A DNA stretch of 64,000 bases from Chlorobium ferrooxidans DSM 13031 (GTDB taxonomy: Bacteria; Bacteroidota; Chlorobiia; Chlorobiales; Chlorobiaceae), in NCBI RefSeq assembly GCF_000168715.1, contig NZ_AASE01000005.1, positions 2,969 through 66,968 of the forward strand, read 5' to 3'. A program made the translations under genes and the position numbers. How positions within the stretch are numbered: the stretch's first letter is position 1; each line of letters starts with the position of its first letter. Shown piece after piece: positions 19,329-29,032 of the stretch. A model generated the notes under the pieces. It searched no databases, had not been told where the DNA came from, and saw nothing but the letters and a program-made list of their open reading frames with translations.

Positions 19329-19991
19329 TTATCCTTTTGTTGCTGTGCAGAGAAATACGGGATACGCTGTTGTTTTTCCCTCACTGCTTTTCTTGTTCAT
19401 GGTGTAAATCGTGTTGAACGAAATGCCTTGTAAACCCGCAGCTTCCATCATGGCCGTCAGTTCAGTGCGATCAAACCCGTGATGAACCTCTTCGTTCGGG
19501 TCGTCATGAAAGTGGCCGTCCTCACGCTCAAGATCGGCAATGGCAATGGAGCCGCCCGGAGCAAGCAGCGTCGCGATACGGCGGAGAAAACCGGCAGTAT
19601 CTCTGATATGGTGGAGCGTCATGCTGCTGTAGATCAGGTCGAATGATTGTTGCCGCTCAACCGATGCAGAAGGGGAGGAGAGGTCGAGCAGGGCGGTCTC
19701 AACATTCAGGAGGCCGAGCGAACGGATTTTTTCCTGAAGAACATGCAGCATCTCCTGTGAGGTGTCGATGGCAGTCAACTGTTTGACGAGTGGGGCTATT
19801 GCCATGGAAACAAGCCCGGTTCCGCATCCGGCTTCAAGGGCCTGCATGGTTTTTACGGGAGAACATCTTGCGATGATTGCCTCTGCAACGGCTCCGGCCA
19901 GCCCCCTTCGGCGGGGATCACTATCCCACATTGAAGCTTCGGTATTGAATTTTTCAGTGCTGTTCCAGTTACCATTCATAGCGTTGAACAT
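19329..19991 (-). CDS. Class I SAM-dependent methyltransferase
   Basis: A 220-aa methyltransferase with motif I ALEAGCGTGLVSMA, motif II around AIDTSQEML, and SSMTLHHI at the position typical of UbiE/Coq5-like enzymes. The C-terminus (ELTAMMEAAGLQ) is also typical. A second in-frame ATG four codons in is an alternative start. The substrate is not predictable. It lies between the Gph-like and protease genes, all on the minus strand. Confidence 0.85.
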   Translation of the reverse strand: MFNAMNGNWNSTEKFNTEASMWDSDPRRRGLAGAVAEAIIARCSPVKTMQALEAGCGTGLVSMAIAPLVKQLTAIDTSQEMLHVLQEKIRSLGLLNVETALLDLSSPSASVERQQSFDLIYSSMTLHHIRDTAGFLRRIATLLAPGGSIAIADLEREDGHFHDDPNEEVHHGFDRTELTAMMEAAGLQGISFNTIYTMNKKSSEGKTTAYPVFLCTATKG

Positions 19992-20046
19992 CAGATTTAC
20001 TATAGGAGGAGGTTCAGGTCGTCCTGTTTTTCACTTACGGGCACCC

Positions 20047-20967
20047 CTATGCCTTGAAGATGCCCGTGTCGATCCACTCGTTTTTCAAAAGCGACCACCA
20101 GTCAATAGCCACCCCTTTCAGCACATACTCATAGGGGAGCCAGCCGTACCCCTCCATACCCCAGCCGCTGCCCCAGGAGTTTCTGATCAGCAGGGCTCCT
20201 TTTGTCTCTTTTGCTTCGATGGAGCTGTTTTTAATCCTGATGGAGTCATCATAGCCGACCGCAACAACGGCATGGCCTCCGACAACTTTTTCACCGGCTG
20301 CAGGAAACGGTATCATTCCGGATTTTGCTGCCTGTACAACAGAGCTGAATACCGTGAAGCCGAACATTGAGGGGAGACCGGCCGAAAGATTTGATTTGAT
20401 CGTTTTCAGCAGCTCTTTTTCCCCGATTCCGGGAGCGTCCATTCGGTAGTAGCTTATTGCCTGAAAACTCTGGGCATAGGCGTAGCAGAACGCTGAGGGC
20501 TCTTTATCGAAATCAGCAACAACATAGGGGTAGTACTCTTCCGGCGGCACACCGAAAAGGACCAGTGCGCCCATGGTAGAGCGGATAAAAGCCCCGGAAT
20601 CTCCACGCCATCGGAGCAGGTTTCGAGTGGTCTTGTAGAGGAAAAGCCTGGAGGCATCGGTATGCTTGCCAAAGGCCCGACGTTCAAAATACTCGACGAT
20701 TCCAATGCCGGCGTGTGCCGTGCAGGAACCAATGGTAAGCTGGTTTTCAACAGGTGAACACCATGGCCGCAAATCTGAGGAAGAAGCAAGAGCGGGAGCA
20801 GGTTTTGCTACACCGACCTGTGAAAGCATGCTCTTGACGGAGTTTTTCTGACCCAATTGCTTGAGGTCTGTTGAGACTTTATTATGCTCGGCCGTGTAGT
20901 CCCTGAAATCGGGATAGTCCGGCAGCCATCCCATTCCCGGACCTCTGTTTTCTGCTGACTGAACCAT
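20047..20967 (-). CDS. Papain-like cysteine protease (C1 family)
   Basis: A 306-aa peptidase with the papain catalytic set: oxyanion Gln76 and nucleophile Cys82 in ENQLTIGSCTAHA, His232 in GGHAVVAVGYDD and Asn263 in IRNSWGSGWG. The N-terminal 60 residues contain WLPDYPDFRDYT, seen at the start of many bacterial C1 enzymes. No signal peptide is evident, so a cytoplasmic location is likely. The physiological substrate is unknown. Confidence 0.87.
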   Translation of the reverse strand: MVQSAENRGPGMGWLPDYPDFRDYTAEHNKVSTDLKQLGQKNSVKSMLSQVGVAKPAPALASSSDLRPWCSPVENQLTIGSCTAHAGIGIVEYFERRAFGKHTDASRLFLYKTTRNLLRWRGDSGAFIRSTMGALVLFGVPPEEYYPYVVADFDKEPSAFCYAYAQSFQAISYYRMDAPGIGEKELLKTIKSNLSAGLPSMFGFTVFSSVVQAAKSGMIPFPAAGEKVVGGHAVVAVGYDDSIRIKNSSIEAKETKGALLIRNSWGSGWGMEGYGWLPYEYVLKGVAIDWWSLLKNEWIDTGIFKA

Positions 20968-21106
20968 AGAGCTCTCTCCGTCTAAGTTGCGTTGCGTGTT
21001 TCAGTAAAACATACAATTCATTACCGGCGGGTGTGGTGCATCTCTCTGGAACGGGGAGATGCTCACCTGAACAGTCGGTGTTTTTTTATATCCGGGCGGT
21101 TTCTGC

Positions 21107-22489
21107 TTAAAGCTTTTTTCTGGCCTCAACGATCTGCTTGGCCACCGAGTTAAATGAACAGCTTCCATGTGATTTTTTGGAATTCACACTTGCATCAGCT
21201 TTAAGCGCCGGATAGATATCCTCATCAATTGCCTCGGAGAACTCCCTGAATTGTTCAACCGGGATATTCGGCAGGGTGACGCCGGAGGCAATGCTCCAGG
21301 TGACGATTTTCCCGGTGATGCGGTGAGCGTCACGGAAAGGAACCTGCTTGCGGACAAGGTATTCTGCGATTTCAGTGGCAAGGCTGAGATCCTCATTGGT
21401 GAGTTTGGCCAGCTTCTCCTCCTTGAGGCGGGTATGCTCAAGCAGCCGGGCAAAAATTTCAACACTGCCGAGCGTTGTTTCGGCACTGTCGAATAGCGGC
21501 TGTTTGTCCTCCTGCATGTCGCGGTTATAGGAGAGCGGCAGTCCCTTCATGATGGTCAGCATTGCCATGAGATTGCCATAGACCCGGCCGGTTTTACCTC
21601 TGACCAGTTCGGCGATATCGGCATTTTTCTTTTGCGGCATAATGGAGGAGCCGGTTGCAAAGGCATCGCTGATCTCAAGATAGCCGAACTCGTACGAGCT
21701 CCAGAGAATCAGATCTTCGGCAAACCGGGAGAGGTGCATCATGATGACCGAGCAGGCGGAGATGAACTCGATGACCGTATCGCGATCGCTGACGGCATCA
21801 ATGCTGTTTGCAAAGAGATCGTCAAAGCCAAGAAGCTCGGCACTGCGCTTTACGTTGAGCGGCAGGGTGCTGCCGGCAAAAGCCGCTGCACCGAGTGGAG
21901 AGATATTCACCCGTTTCATCAGGTCACCGAGTCGGTCACGGTCACGGAGAAACATGTTGAAATAAGCAAGGTAGTAATGTCCTGCAGATATGGGTTGGGC
22001 CCGCTGCAGGTGAGTATAGCCGAATATGATGGTGTCGCGATGGGTTTCCGCCTTTTCGACAAGTACCTTCAAAAGTCCGCTGATGGCACCCTGAAGCTCC
22101 TCAATCTGGCGGCGCATGTAGAGACGGGTATCGGTTGCGACCTGGTCGTTACGGCTTCTTCCCGAGTGGAGTTTGCCGGCTACTGCCCCAATTTTCTCCT
22201 TGAGCCGGTTTTCAATAACCGTATGGATATCCTCATCTTCCCACTCCGGAACCAGTGAACCGCTGCTCAGCTCCACTTCAATTTCGCCGAGTCCGGCAAT
22301 GATCTGTGCAGCATCTCTATCACTGACGATACCCTCTTCAGCAAGCATGGTGACATGGGCAACGGAGCCTCTGATATCCTCACGATAGAGCTTCTTGTCG
22401 ACATGAACCGAGGAAGAGAAGAGGAGAGCGCCCCGGTCAAAGGGTTCTGAAAATCGGCTCTGCCAGAGTAGTTCTTTATTCTTGCTCAT
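21107..22489 (-). CDS. argH: Argininosuccinate lyase
   Basis: Last step of arginine biosynthesis: argininosuccinate to arginine and fumarate. The 460-aa protein shows the superfamily signature [12 protein letters not shown] with its catalytic Ser, plus [16 protein letters not shown] and the TGYTHLQ-like segment [12 protein letters not shown]. Length is normal. It stands alone on the minus strand here, while the other arg genes lie 35 kb away, so it needs its own promoter. No ARG-box-like site was recognised upstream. Confidence 0.96.
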   Translation of the reverse strand: MSKNKELLWQSRFSEPFDRGALLFSSSVHVDKKLYREDIRGSVAHVTMLAEEGIVSDRDAAQIIAGLGEIEVELSSGSLVPEWEDEDIHTVIENRLKEKIGAVAGKLHSGRSRNDQVATDTRLYMRRQIEELQGAISGLLKVLVEKAETHRDTIIFGYTHLQRAQPISAGHYYLAYFNMFLRDRDRLGDLMKRVNISPLGAAAFAGSTLPLNVKRSAELLGFDDLFANSIDAVSDRDTVIEFISACSVIMMHLSRFAEDLILWSSYEFGYLEISDAFATGSSIMPQKKNADIAELVRGKTGRVYGNLMAMLTIMKGLPLSYNRDMQEDKQPLFDSAETTLGSVEIFARLLEHTRLKEEKLAKLTNEDLSLATEIAEYLVRKQVPFRDAHRITGKIVTWSIASGVTLPNIPVEQFREFSEAIDEDIYPALKADASVNSKKSHGSCSFNSVAKQIVEARKKL

Positions 22490-22632
22490 AAGGGTACCAG
22501 GTTGAAAATGGGAATGAAACTGCCTGAAAATAATAAAATCAGGGGAAAAAGAGTTCCATTGATGTGTTCAGACCGATATGTTTGAGATAAACCACATCCA
22601 TTTTCTCATGAGGTTATCCCGCTTCACCGCTG

Positions 22633-23010
22633 TTATGACATCCTGCTGAAAAGCTTCCTGAACCATGACCCGGTTGCCGGTTTCAGCTCTTTTTTGACCG
22701 GAAGCCCCTCTTTTTCCCAACCGGCAATTCCATGCTGCATATTAACCACTCTGGAGTAGCCGTTGTTCACCAGAAAACGGGTCGCTACCATGCCGCGATT
22801 TCCTACATGACATGCGATCACGACCTTGCGGTCAACAGGTATCTCCTGAAACCTCGTTTTCAGCTCGCGCAAGGGAATCTGTAAGACATTGGAAACGTCA
22901 AAAGATTTTTTTGAAACCTCCTTCGGCTCACGGACATCGACAAGCAGTGCGCCTTTTTTAATCAAGGCAAGAGCTTTAGCGGGGCTGATTTCCTGACTGT
23001 TTTTCATCAT
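22633..23010 (-). CDS. Single-domain rhodanese-like sulfurtransferase
   Basis: A 125-aa rhodanese domain with VDVREPKE near the N-terminus and the active-site loop ACHVGNRG (Cys67), which would carry a persulfide. C-terminal MQHGIAGWEKEGLPV is typical. It is divergent from the CsoR/CstR-type regulator, with about 230 bases between, so it may share the operator. Sulfane-sulfur transfer fits the SQR-family genes downstream of the regulator. Confidence 0.88.
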   Translation of the reverse strand: MMKNSQEISPAKALALIKKGALLVDVREPKEVSKKSFDVSNVLQIPLRELKTRFQEIPVDRKVVIACHVGNRGMVATRFLVNNGYSRVVNMQHGIAGWEKEGLPVKKELKPATGSWFRKLFSRMS

Positions 23011-23168
23011 CTGTTTTTTTGCTGGTTTTGTGTTTTCTGGTTTGGATAGCTTATGGAAACGTTCTGATAAAAGACTTTGTTTTTAAAAGTCAACAAGGGA
23101 ATCGAAAGAACGTTCTGTCTGTCAACGGTATCGAACTATTCAGTCGGCTTTGATTGAAATAAAATCTC

Positions 23169-23222
23169 TTGCATATGATAGACATTTTTGTGTAATATAC
23201 CAGTACGGGGTATGGGTATATT
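23169..23222 (+). promoter_or_regulatory. Promoter and likely CsoR/CstR-type operator
   Basis: TTGCAT at 23169-23174 and TAATAT at 23193-23198 with an 18-nt spacer give a plausible sigma-70 promoter. Overlapping and following the -10 is ATACC-N7-GGTAT (23197-23213), then GGGTATAT. ATACC/GGTAT arms around a G-rich centre resemble operators of DUF156 regulators, so the regulator gene 30 bases on is probably autoregulated here. Confidence 0.5.
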
Positions 23223-23242
23223 AAAAATAAACGTATACTATC

Positions 23243-23494
23243 ATGGTTGCAACCACGGATTCTATGAAAGATGTGATTATGAGACTGAGAAGGGTTGCCG
23301 GTCAGATTGAGGGATTGACAAGGATGATTGAACGCGAAGAGGAGTGCAGTCAGATCATCACGCAGTTCCAGGCCGCCAAGGCAGCTCTTGACAATACCTT
23401 TTCGCTGGTCCTTCACCGTAACCTCAAGGGGTGTATGAGTCAAGGTGATTCGGAGAGTGTAGAACAGATTTTAAAACTTATTTCAAAACAGTAA
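23243..23494 (+). CDS. CsoR/CstR-family (DUF156) regulator, probable persulfide type
   Basis: An 83-aa all-helical repressor (RLRRVAGQIEGLTRMIE is the family hallmark). Two cysteines are placed 29 residues apart, C35 (EEECSQI) and C64 (NLKGC), as in both copper-sensing CsoR and persulfide-sensing CstR. The residue four before the second Cys, which is a copper-binding His in CsoR, is Asn60 here; the nearest His is at 58. That favours a thiol/persulfide switch over Cu(I). The neighbours (rhodanese, OsmC-like, SQR-family proteins) agree. Family membership is secure; ligand is an inference. Confidence 0.85.
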   Translation: MVATTDSMKDVIMRLRRVAGQIEGLTRMIEREEECSQIITQFQAAKAALDNTFSLVLHRNLKGCMSQGDSESVEQILKLISKQ

Positions 23495-23499
23495 TCATC

Positions 23500-24825
23500 A
23501 TGAAGGTCTACAAGGCGTTGATCGCTTGTTGTGTTGCGGGCGCTCTCGGCTCTCCGCAACTGGCAGCAGCAGGCGATAAGACAATGAAACTCTCTTTATC
23601 CGAAGCCCTTACGATGGCTCGTGAAAACAATTACACCATCAAAGCCGCACGCAGCAAGGTTGACCAGGCTGAGGCAAGAATTGTTCAGAGCCGTCAGTCA
23701 TATCTGCCGAAAGTAACCTTGTCGGAGACTTTTGTTGTCACCAACGATCCCGGCGCTGCGCTGGTTCTGAAGCTTCAGCAGAATATTGTGCAGCAATCTG
23801 ATTTTGATCCGGCCAAGCTCAACAATGCCGATGTCATCAACGACTTCAATACCTCCATTCAGGTCATGCAGCCGGTTTACAATGCCGATGCGGCAATTGG
23901 CAGAAAGATGGCTTTTACAGCCAAAACTGCCCAGGAGCATATGACCGCCCGAACAGAGGAGTCTATCGGACTTCAGGTTACCAGAGTCTACTACGGTCTT
24001 ATTCTTGCCCGCAAGAATATTGATGCCATTGAGCAGTCGATCCGGACCATGCAGGCGCACAGCAATGAGGCCGCCAGGGGGTTCAGTGCCGGTTTACTGC
24101 CCAAATCAGACAAGCTCTCCACTGATGTGCGCCTCTCCGAGCTGCTTGAGCAGAAAATGATGATGCATGATGAGATCAAAAATGCAACGGATGCGCTGAA
24201 GGTGATGCTGCGCCTTGATTCCGGAGTGACAATTGTTCCTACCGGTGATCTTGTTATTGACAGGGTTCTTCCTTCGGGCAGTGATAAAGCGGTTTCCGAA
24301 AACCGTTCCGATCTCAAGGCTTACGAAACCTATCAGCAGGTGGCACGCTTGCAGGAGGAGATGATCCGGGCTTCGAAGCGTCCCCGTTTGAATGCATTCC
24401 TTCAGACCAACCTGCATAGCGATAATATTTTCAGTGGCGGTTCCAGCTGGGCGCTCGGTATGAATATGCAGTGGAACATTTTTGACGGTATGGCAACCGC
24501 AGGTCGTATTCAGGAGGCGAAAGCACAGGAGCGGGAGGCGATGTATAACTATGAAGCGGCAAAGAGCGGCAGTATTGCTGAAGTTGAAAAGTCGATGCGC
24601 TCACTGAAAACATCGAGAGCCAGAATCGCCGTTGCCCAGAAATCGCTCGAAGAGGCCAGGGTAAGTCTTGATTATATCAGTTCACAGTTCAAGACCGGTA
24701 TGGCCATGACCTTTGAACTCCTGATGCGCGAACAGGCCCATACCTACGCCAAAATGAGGCTGAACCAGGCGAAATTCGATTACTGCATGGCCAAAAGCGA
24801 GCTGGCATACTACAGGGGAAACTAA
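23500..24825 (+). CDS. TolC-family outer-membrane efflux protein
   Basis: A 441-aa outer-membrane channel with a signal peptide (MKVYKALIACCVAGALG, cut near AAAG). Two repeats of long amphipathic helices rich in A, Q, E and R are seen, with typical features LSEALTMARENNYTIK at the start and SSWALGMNMQWNIFDG at the second repeat. It begins 5 bases after the regulator stop, so the regulator and the efflux genes form one operon. Works with the two RND components encoded next. Confidence 0.92.
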   Translation: MKVYKALIACCVAGALGSPQLAAAGDKTMKLSLSEALTMARENNYTIKAARSKVDQAEARIVQSRQSYLPKVTLSETFVVTNDPGAALVLKLQQNIVQQSDFDPAKLNNADVINDFNTSIQVMQPVYNADAAIGRKMAFTAKTAQEHMTARTEESIGLQVTRVYYGLILARKNIDAIEQSIRTMQAHSNEAARGFSAGLLPKSDKLSTDVRLSELLEQKMMMHDEIKNATDALKVMLRLDSGVTIVPTGDLVIDRVLPSGSDKAVSENRSDLKAYETYQQVARLQEEMIRASKRPRLNAFLQTNLHSDNIFSGGSSWALGMNMQWNIFDGMATAGRIQEAKAQEREAMYNYEAAKSGSIAEVEKSMRSLKTSRARIAVAQKSLEEARVSLDYISSQFKTGMAMTFELLMREQAHTYAKMRLNQAKFDYCMAKSELAYYRGN

Positions 24826-24837
24826 ACAGCAATCAAT

Positions 24838-25260
24838 ATGAGGAGTACGAATAAAAGAGCGATGCGGTTTCTGCTTCCGGTTGCCATTGCCCTGCTTGTG
24901 TCGGGGTGCGGCAATCAAGCCGGGACTCATGCAGTAAAAGAACGGGAGCCCGCACCGGTTGCGGTCGGAACGCTTGTACCTGTGCGAACCAGCGGGGAGG
25001 CGGGAGGGCGTGAGGTGCTGCTTGTACCGGCCTCTTCGGTTTTCCGTAATGGAGAGCTTGCAGGTGTTCTTGTTGTTGGCAACGATCAGCGGATCACCCG
25101 CCGCTGGATCAGGATTGGACGCATCGTAAAAGGCGATGTTGTTGTCCTCGGGGGAGTAGATAAGGGAGAGCTTGTGGTGGGAGAGTATAACCCGGAGCTT
25201 GGTGAAGGAGTAACTGTAATAAAGAGTCCGAAAAAGACTGAGGAGGCAGAGAGCAAATGA
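24838..25260 (+). CDS. Truncated RND membrane-fusion lipoprotein
   Basis: A 140-aa protein with a lipoprotein signal (LLVSGCG, lipidated Cys near residue 24). The usual start of the mature fusion protein (EPAPVAVGTLVPVRT) is followed directly by the C-terminal membrane-proximal domain (LLVPASSVFRNGELAGVLVV...VVLGGVDKGELVV). The lipoyl, hairpin and beta-barrel domains, about 200 residues in normal members, are missing, yet the frame is intact. It overlaps the permease start by 4 nt. Either an in-frame deletion made a non-functional adaptor, or a minimal adaptor is used. Confidence 0.8.
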   Translation: MRSTNKRAMRFLLPVAIALLVSGCGNQAGTHAVKEREPAPVAVGTLVPVRTSGEAGGREVLLVPASSVFRNGELAGVLVVGNDQRITRRWIRIGRIVKGDVVVLGGVDKGELVVGEYNPELGEGVTVIKSPKKTEEAESK

Positions 25261-28200
25261 ATGAAGGTATTGCCGGTAAACTTGCAAAACAGTTTATCAA
25301 TTCAAAAATAACGCCGCTACTGATGGTGGCATCGCTTCTGGTTGGCATTATGGCGACGTTTATGACGCCGCGTGAAGAGGAGCCTCAGATTGTGGTGCCG
25401 ATGGTTGATCTCTATATACCCTATCCCGGTGCAGCGCCTGCAGAGGTTGAAGCCCGTGTGGCAAAGCCGATTGAGAGGACGCTGACCGAAATTCCCGGAG
25501 TCGATTATGTCTACTCCACCTCAATGCCCGACTTTGCTCTGGTGACGGTTCGCTACAAGGTTGGCGAAGATGCCGAGCGCAGTATGGTAAAGCTCTGGTC
25601 TACCCTGATGAAAAATATGGACAAGATGCCTCCCGGTGTCCAGTTCCCGCTCATGAAAAAGGTCTCTATCGACGATGTTCCGGTGCTTAATCTCACCTTC
25701 TGGAGCAAGACGAAGAGTCCCTATGAGCTTCGTCAGAGTGCAGTAACGGTGGCTGATGAACTGAAAAAAATAAGCAATATCGGTGATGTGGAGATAAAGG
25801 GCGGATTGAAGCGCCAGGTGAAGATTGAGCTCAACAAAGCCAAACTTCAGCAATTCAATGTCAGTCCGATGCAGATTGCCCGCCAGATTCAGCAGGGCAA
25901 CAGCCAGATGACCTCCGGTGATTTCAAGCAGATGAACGAGGAGCTTGTTGTCCGGTCGGGGAAATTTCTTGAAAGCGCTGAAGAGGTCTCCAATATTGTT
26001 GTAGGAATCTACGGATCCGCTCCGGTCTATCTGCGTGATGTAGCCACCATTGTTGACGGCCCTGAAGAGGTCAATAACTATAACTTTTTCGGTTGGGCAG
26101 CGGCAGCCCCGAAAGGCTCGGTTTCCGGAGAGTATCCTGCAGTGACGCTTACCGTAGCCAAGCGCAAAGGCGGAGATGCCTCGGTACTTGCCGACAAGGT
26201 TATGTCGAGGGTCGAAGGGCTCAGAAAGACGGTTATTCCTTCAGGTATAACGGTGACTGAAACACGCAACTATGGCGCAACGGCTTCCGAAAAGGTGTTC
26301 ACCCTTCTTGAGCACCTGCTCATGGCGGTTGTGGCGGTTACGATTGTTGTCGGCTTTTTCCTTGGATGGCGGGGCGCACTTGTGGTGCTCGCTTCAGTGC
26401 CGATCACCTTTGCCCTTACGCTTCTGATCTACTACCTGCTTGATTATTCGCTCAACAGGGTAACCCTCTTTGCGCTGATTTTTGTTACCGGTATCGTTGT
26501 TGATGACTCGATCATCATTGCCGAGAACATTCACCGCCACTTCGCCATGAAGCGGCAGCCGAAGCTGCAGGCAGCCATTACCGCCATCAATGAGGTCGGC
26601 AACCCGACCATTCTGGCGACCTTTACGGTTATTGCCGCCGTGCTTCCGATGGTCTTTGTTTCAGGCCTCATGGGCCCCTATATGAGTCCTATGCCGATCG
26701 GAGCTTCGCTGGCCATGATCTTCTCGCTGCTCGTAGCCCTTATCGCTACCCCATGGCTCTCCTATCGTCTTCTGAAAACCGAAGAGGGTCATCATGAAGA
26801 GTACGATATTACCAAAACAGGTTACTACAAGCTCTTCAACAACATCCTCTCCCCCTTTATCGAGAGCAGTTTCAAGAGATGGCTCGCTTTCGGTGTGGTT
26901 GGTCTGATGCTGGTCGGAGCCATTGCTCTGGTGCCGCTGAAGGCTGTACAGATGAAGATGCTTCCGTTTGACAACAAGAACGAGTTTCAGGTGGTTATCG
27001 ATATGCCTGACGGAACCTCGCTTGAGCAGACTGCAAGAGTTGCCAAGGAGGTAGCATCCTACCTGAAAACGGTTCCGGAGGTAGAGAGCTACCAGTACTA
27101 TGTCGGAACCAATGCGCCGATCAATTTCAACGGTCTTGTCCGTCACTACTACCTTCGCCAGAAGGCAAACATGGCTGACATCCAGGTTAACCTTGTCCAT
27201 AAGGGAGATCGCAAGGCCCAGAGCCATGATATAGCCAAACGGGTCAGGGCTGATGTCCAGAAGATTGCCCTTCGCTATAACGGCAACGCCAAGATTGTCG
27301 AGATTCCTCCAGGACCTCCTGTGCTCTCGACCCTTGTGGCTGAAATTTACGGCCCGTCACAGGAGCAGCAGATAGCACTGGCAAAACAGGTGAAGCAGGT
27401 CTTTGAAGAGACTCCCGGTGTTGTTGATGTGGACTTCCTGGTTGAAGAGGACCAGAAGGTCTATAACCTGGTGGTAAACAAGGAGCGTGCAGCGTTCCGC
27501 GGTGTCAGTGCCGAACAGATCGCACAGACGCTGCGTATGTCGCTGGCGGGAATGGACGTCGGGGTGCTGCATACCGACAAGCAGCTTGATCCGGTTGCCA
27601 TTCAGGTAAGGCTTCCGCAGTCAGGAAGAACCTCCCTGCAGGATCTCTCGGGGATATTTGTGCAGTCGCAGGGTATGGGAACCCTGACAACCCGTCTGCG
27701 TGCCGGTCAGATGATTCCGCTTTCAGAGCTGGTAACGGTTCAAGAGAAAATTCAGGACAAGAGTATCTATCGCAAGGATCTGCGCAGGGTTGTCTATGTG
27801 ACCGCCGATGTTGCCGGTGCGACCGAGAGCCCGGTCTATGCGATGCTTGATATGGATAAAAAGATAGCGAAGCTCAAGCTTCCCGGCGGCTACTCCATCA
27901 GTCCGCTCTACACGGGATCGGGTGTGTCGGATGATAAACTGTCGATGAAGTGGGACGGAGAGTGGCAGATTACCTTTGAGGTCTTCAGGGATCTCGGTAC
28001 GGCGTTTGCCGTCGTGCTGGTCATCATCTATCTGCTGATTATCGGCTGGTTCCAGTCCTTCAAGACGCCGCTGATCATGATGATTGCCATACCGTTGAGC
28101 CTTGTAGGTATTATTCCGGGCCACTGGCTGCATGGTGCATTCTTTACCGCTACAAGCATGATCGGCATGATTGCGCTTGCCGGCATTATGGTGAGAAACT

Positions 28201-28487
28201 CGGTACTGCTCATTGATTTCATTCAGATCCGCAGAGCGGAGGGAGCTGATCTCAAACAGGCGGTTATTGAGTCAGCTGCGGTAAGAACCCGGCCTATCAT
28301 TCTGACCTCCGGAGCCGTGGTTATCGGTTCGGTTGTCATGCTTTTTGATCCGATTTTCCAGGGTCTGGCCATCTCGCTGATCTGGGGTGGTGTGCTTTCA
28401 ACCATCCTGACGCTTGTTGTTGTGCCGCTTGTCTACTATATGGCGGAAAAGAAGTCTACAGTAACTGTAAAGAATAAAAGTAAATGA
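25257..28487 (+). CDS. RND efflux permease (HAE1/CusA-like)
   Basis: A 1076-aa inner-membrane proton antiporter. The N-terminal helix is followed by a periplasmic loop with PYPGAAPAEVEARV, the helix block with VDDSIIIAENIHRH (D416, D417, proton relay), a second loop and a final helix block ending VVPLVYYMAEKKS. It belongs to the branch often annotated as acriflavin-resistance/HAE1. Operon position after the CstR-like regulator, TolC and fusion lipoprotein suggests regulated export, possibly of a thiol or sulfur-containing compound; that is inference. Confidence 0.94.
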   Translation: MNEGIAGKLAKQFINSKITPLLMVASLLVGIMATFMTPREEEPQIVVPMVDLYIPYPGAAPAEVEARVAKPIERTLTEIPGVDYVYSTSMPDFALVTVRYKVGEDAERSMVKLWSTLMKNMDKMPPGVQFPLMKKVSIDDVPVLNLTFWSKTKSPYELRQSAVTVADELKKISNIGDVEIKGGLKRQVKIELNKAKLQQFNVSPMQIARQIQQGNSQMTSGDFKQMNEELVVRSGKFLESAEEVSNIVVGIYGSAPVYLRDVATIVDGPEEVNNYNFFGWAAAAPKGSVSGEYPAVTLTVAKRKGGDASVLADKVMSRVEGLRKTVIPSGITVTETRNYGATASEKVFTLLEHLLMAVVAVTIVVGFFLGWRGALVVLASVPITFALTLLIYYLLDYSLNRVTLFALIFVTGIVVDDSIIIAENIHRHFAMKRQPKLQAAITAINEVGNPTILATFTVIAAVLPMVFVSGLMGPYMSPMPIGASLAMIFSLLVALIATPWLSYRLLKTEEGHHEEYDITKTGYYKLFNNILSPFIESSFKRWLAFGVVGLMLVGAIALVPLKAVQMKMLPFDNKNEFQVVIDMPDGTSLEQTARVAKEVASYLKTVPEVESYQYYVGTNAPINFNGLVRHYYLRQKANMADIQVNLVHKGDRKAQSHDIAKRVRADVQKIALRYNGNAKIVEIPPGPPVLSTLVAEIYGPSQEQQIALAKQVKQVFEETPGVVDVDFLVEEDQKVYNLVVNKERAAFRGVSAEQIAQTLRMSLAGMDVGVLHTDKQLDPVAIQVRLPQSGRTSLQDLSGIFVQSQGMGTLTTRLRAGQMIPLSELVTVQEKIQDKSIYRKDLRRVVYVTADVAGATESPVYAMLDMDKKIAKLKLPGGYSISPLYTGSGVSDDKLSMKWDGEWQITFEVFRDLGTAFAVVLVIIYLLIIGWFQSFKTPLIMMIAIPLSLVGIIPGHWLHGAFFTATSMIGMIALAGIMVRNSVLLIDFIQIRRAEGADLKQAVIESAAVRTRPIILTSGAVVIGSVVMLFDPIFQGLAISLIWGGVLSTILTLVVVPLVYYMAEKKSTVTVKNKSK

Positions 28488-28792
28488 AATTTCTTGCCGT
28501 TATGGGACACGAGGAGAGCCGCCCGAAAGTGCGGGCTCTCTTCAAGGAACATCAGGTGATGATGTTCAGCAGCTTTGATATTATGGGGTGCAACTGCGAA
28601 AGCCATGGTGCCGAACAGCACTCCTGGTGGCCGACCGATGCCATGCCCGGAGCCTATTCATCACTCTGCTTTGCCATTCTGGATGACGAGAAGGCTGATG
28701 CAATCATGCTTGAGCTCGAAAAGAATCCGATAGCTGTCGAGAAGGATTTCCCTGCACGGGCGTTTCTTATGAATGTTGAGAAAACTGTATAA
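28484..28792 (+). CDS. Small PII-like/DUF3240-like protein
   Basis: A 102-aa soluble protein overlapping the permease stop by 4 nt (ATGA), so translationally coupled. It starts MKFLAVMGHEES with a ferredoxin-like alternation of strands and helices and has a Cys pair (MGCNCESHG). Small PII-like proteins (such as DUF3240) often close RND metal-efflux operons, so a regulatory or metal/thiol-binding role is plausible. The family assignment is by context and general form only. Confidence 0.6.
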   Translation: MKFLAVMGHEESRPKVRALFKEHQVMMFSSFDIMGCNCESHGAEQHSWWPTDAMPGAYSSLCFAILDDEKADAIMLELEKNPIAVEKDFPARAFLMNVEKTV

Positions 28793-28878
28793 GCGACTCA
28801 CCGGACGGTTGCAGGAGCGCCGTTGTCCACCGGATTACTACCATGCGATCCGGATTGTAAGCACGGTTTTCGGGGTGG

Positions 28879-28930
28879 CCACATGAACGAATGGAAGTCG
28901 ACGGTTTACACTGACGACTTCCACATGTGG
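28879..28930. promoter_or_regulatory. Large bulged inverted repeat between two operon halves
   Basis: CCACATG (28879-28885) and TGGAAGTCG (28892-28900) pair with CATGTGG (28924-28930) and CGACTTCCA (28915-28923). This makes a 16-bp stem with a 6-nt bulge and a 14-nt loop. No U-run follows, so it is not a classical terminator; it may be an operator, an RNA structure or a processing site. Confidence 0.5.
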
Positions 28931-29032
28931 TTGACTATCAGAGGATAGGTGCCGTTAGCCATTAACTGTTTGCTCTCCATTAGTTCCTCACTAAATCAGA
29001 GCGTTTTTATTGCAACCACATTCTACTCTATC

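Noticed and set aside
24682-25287. 201-aa minus-strand frame over the truncated fusion protein
   Set aside because: Shadow; overlaps three plus-strand genes with good motifs and 4-nt couplings.
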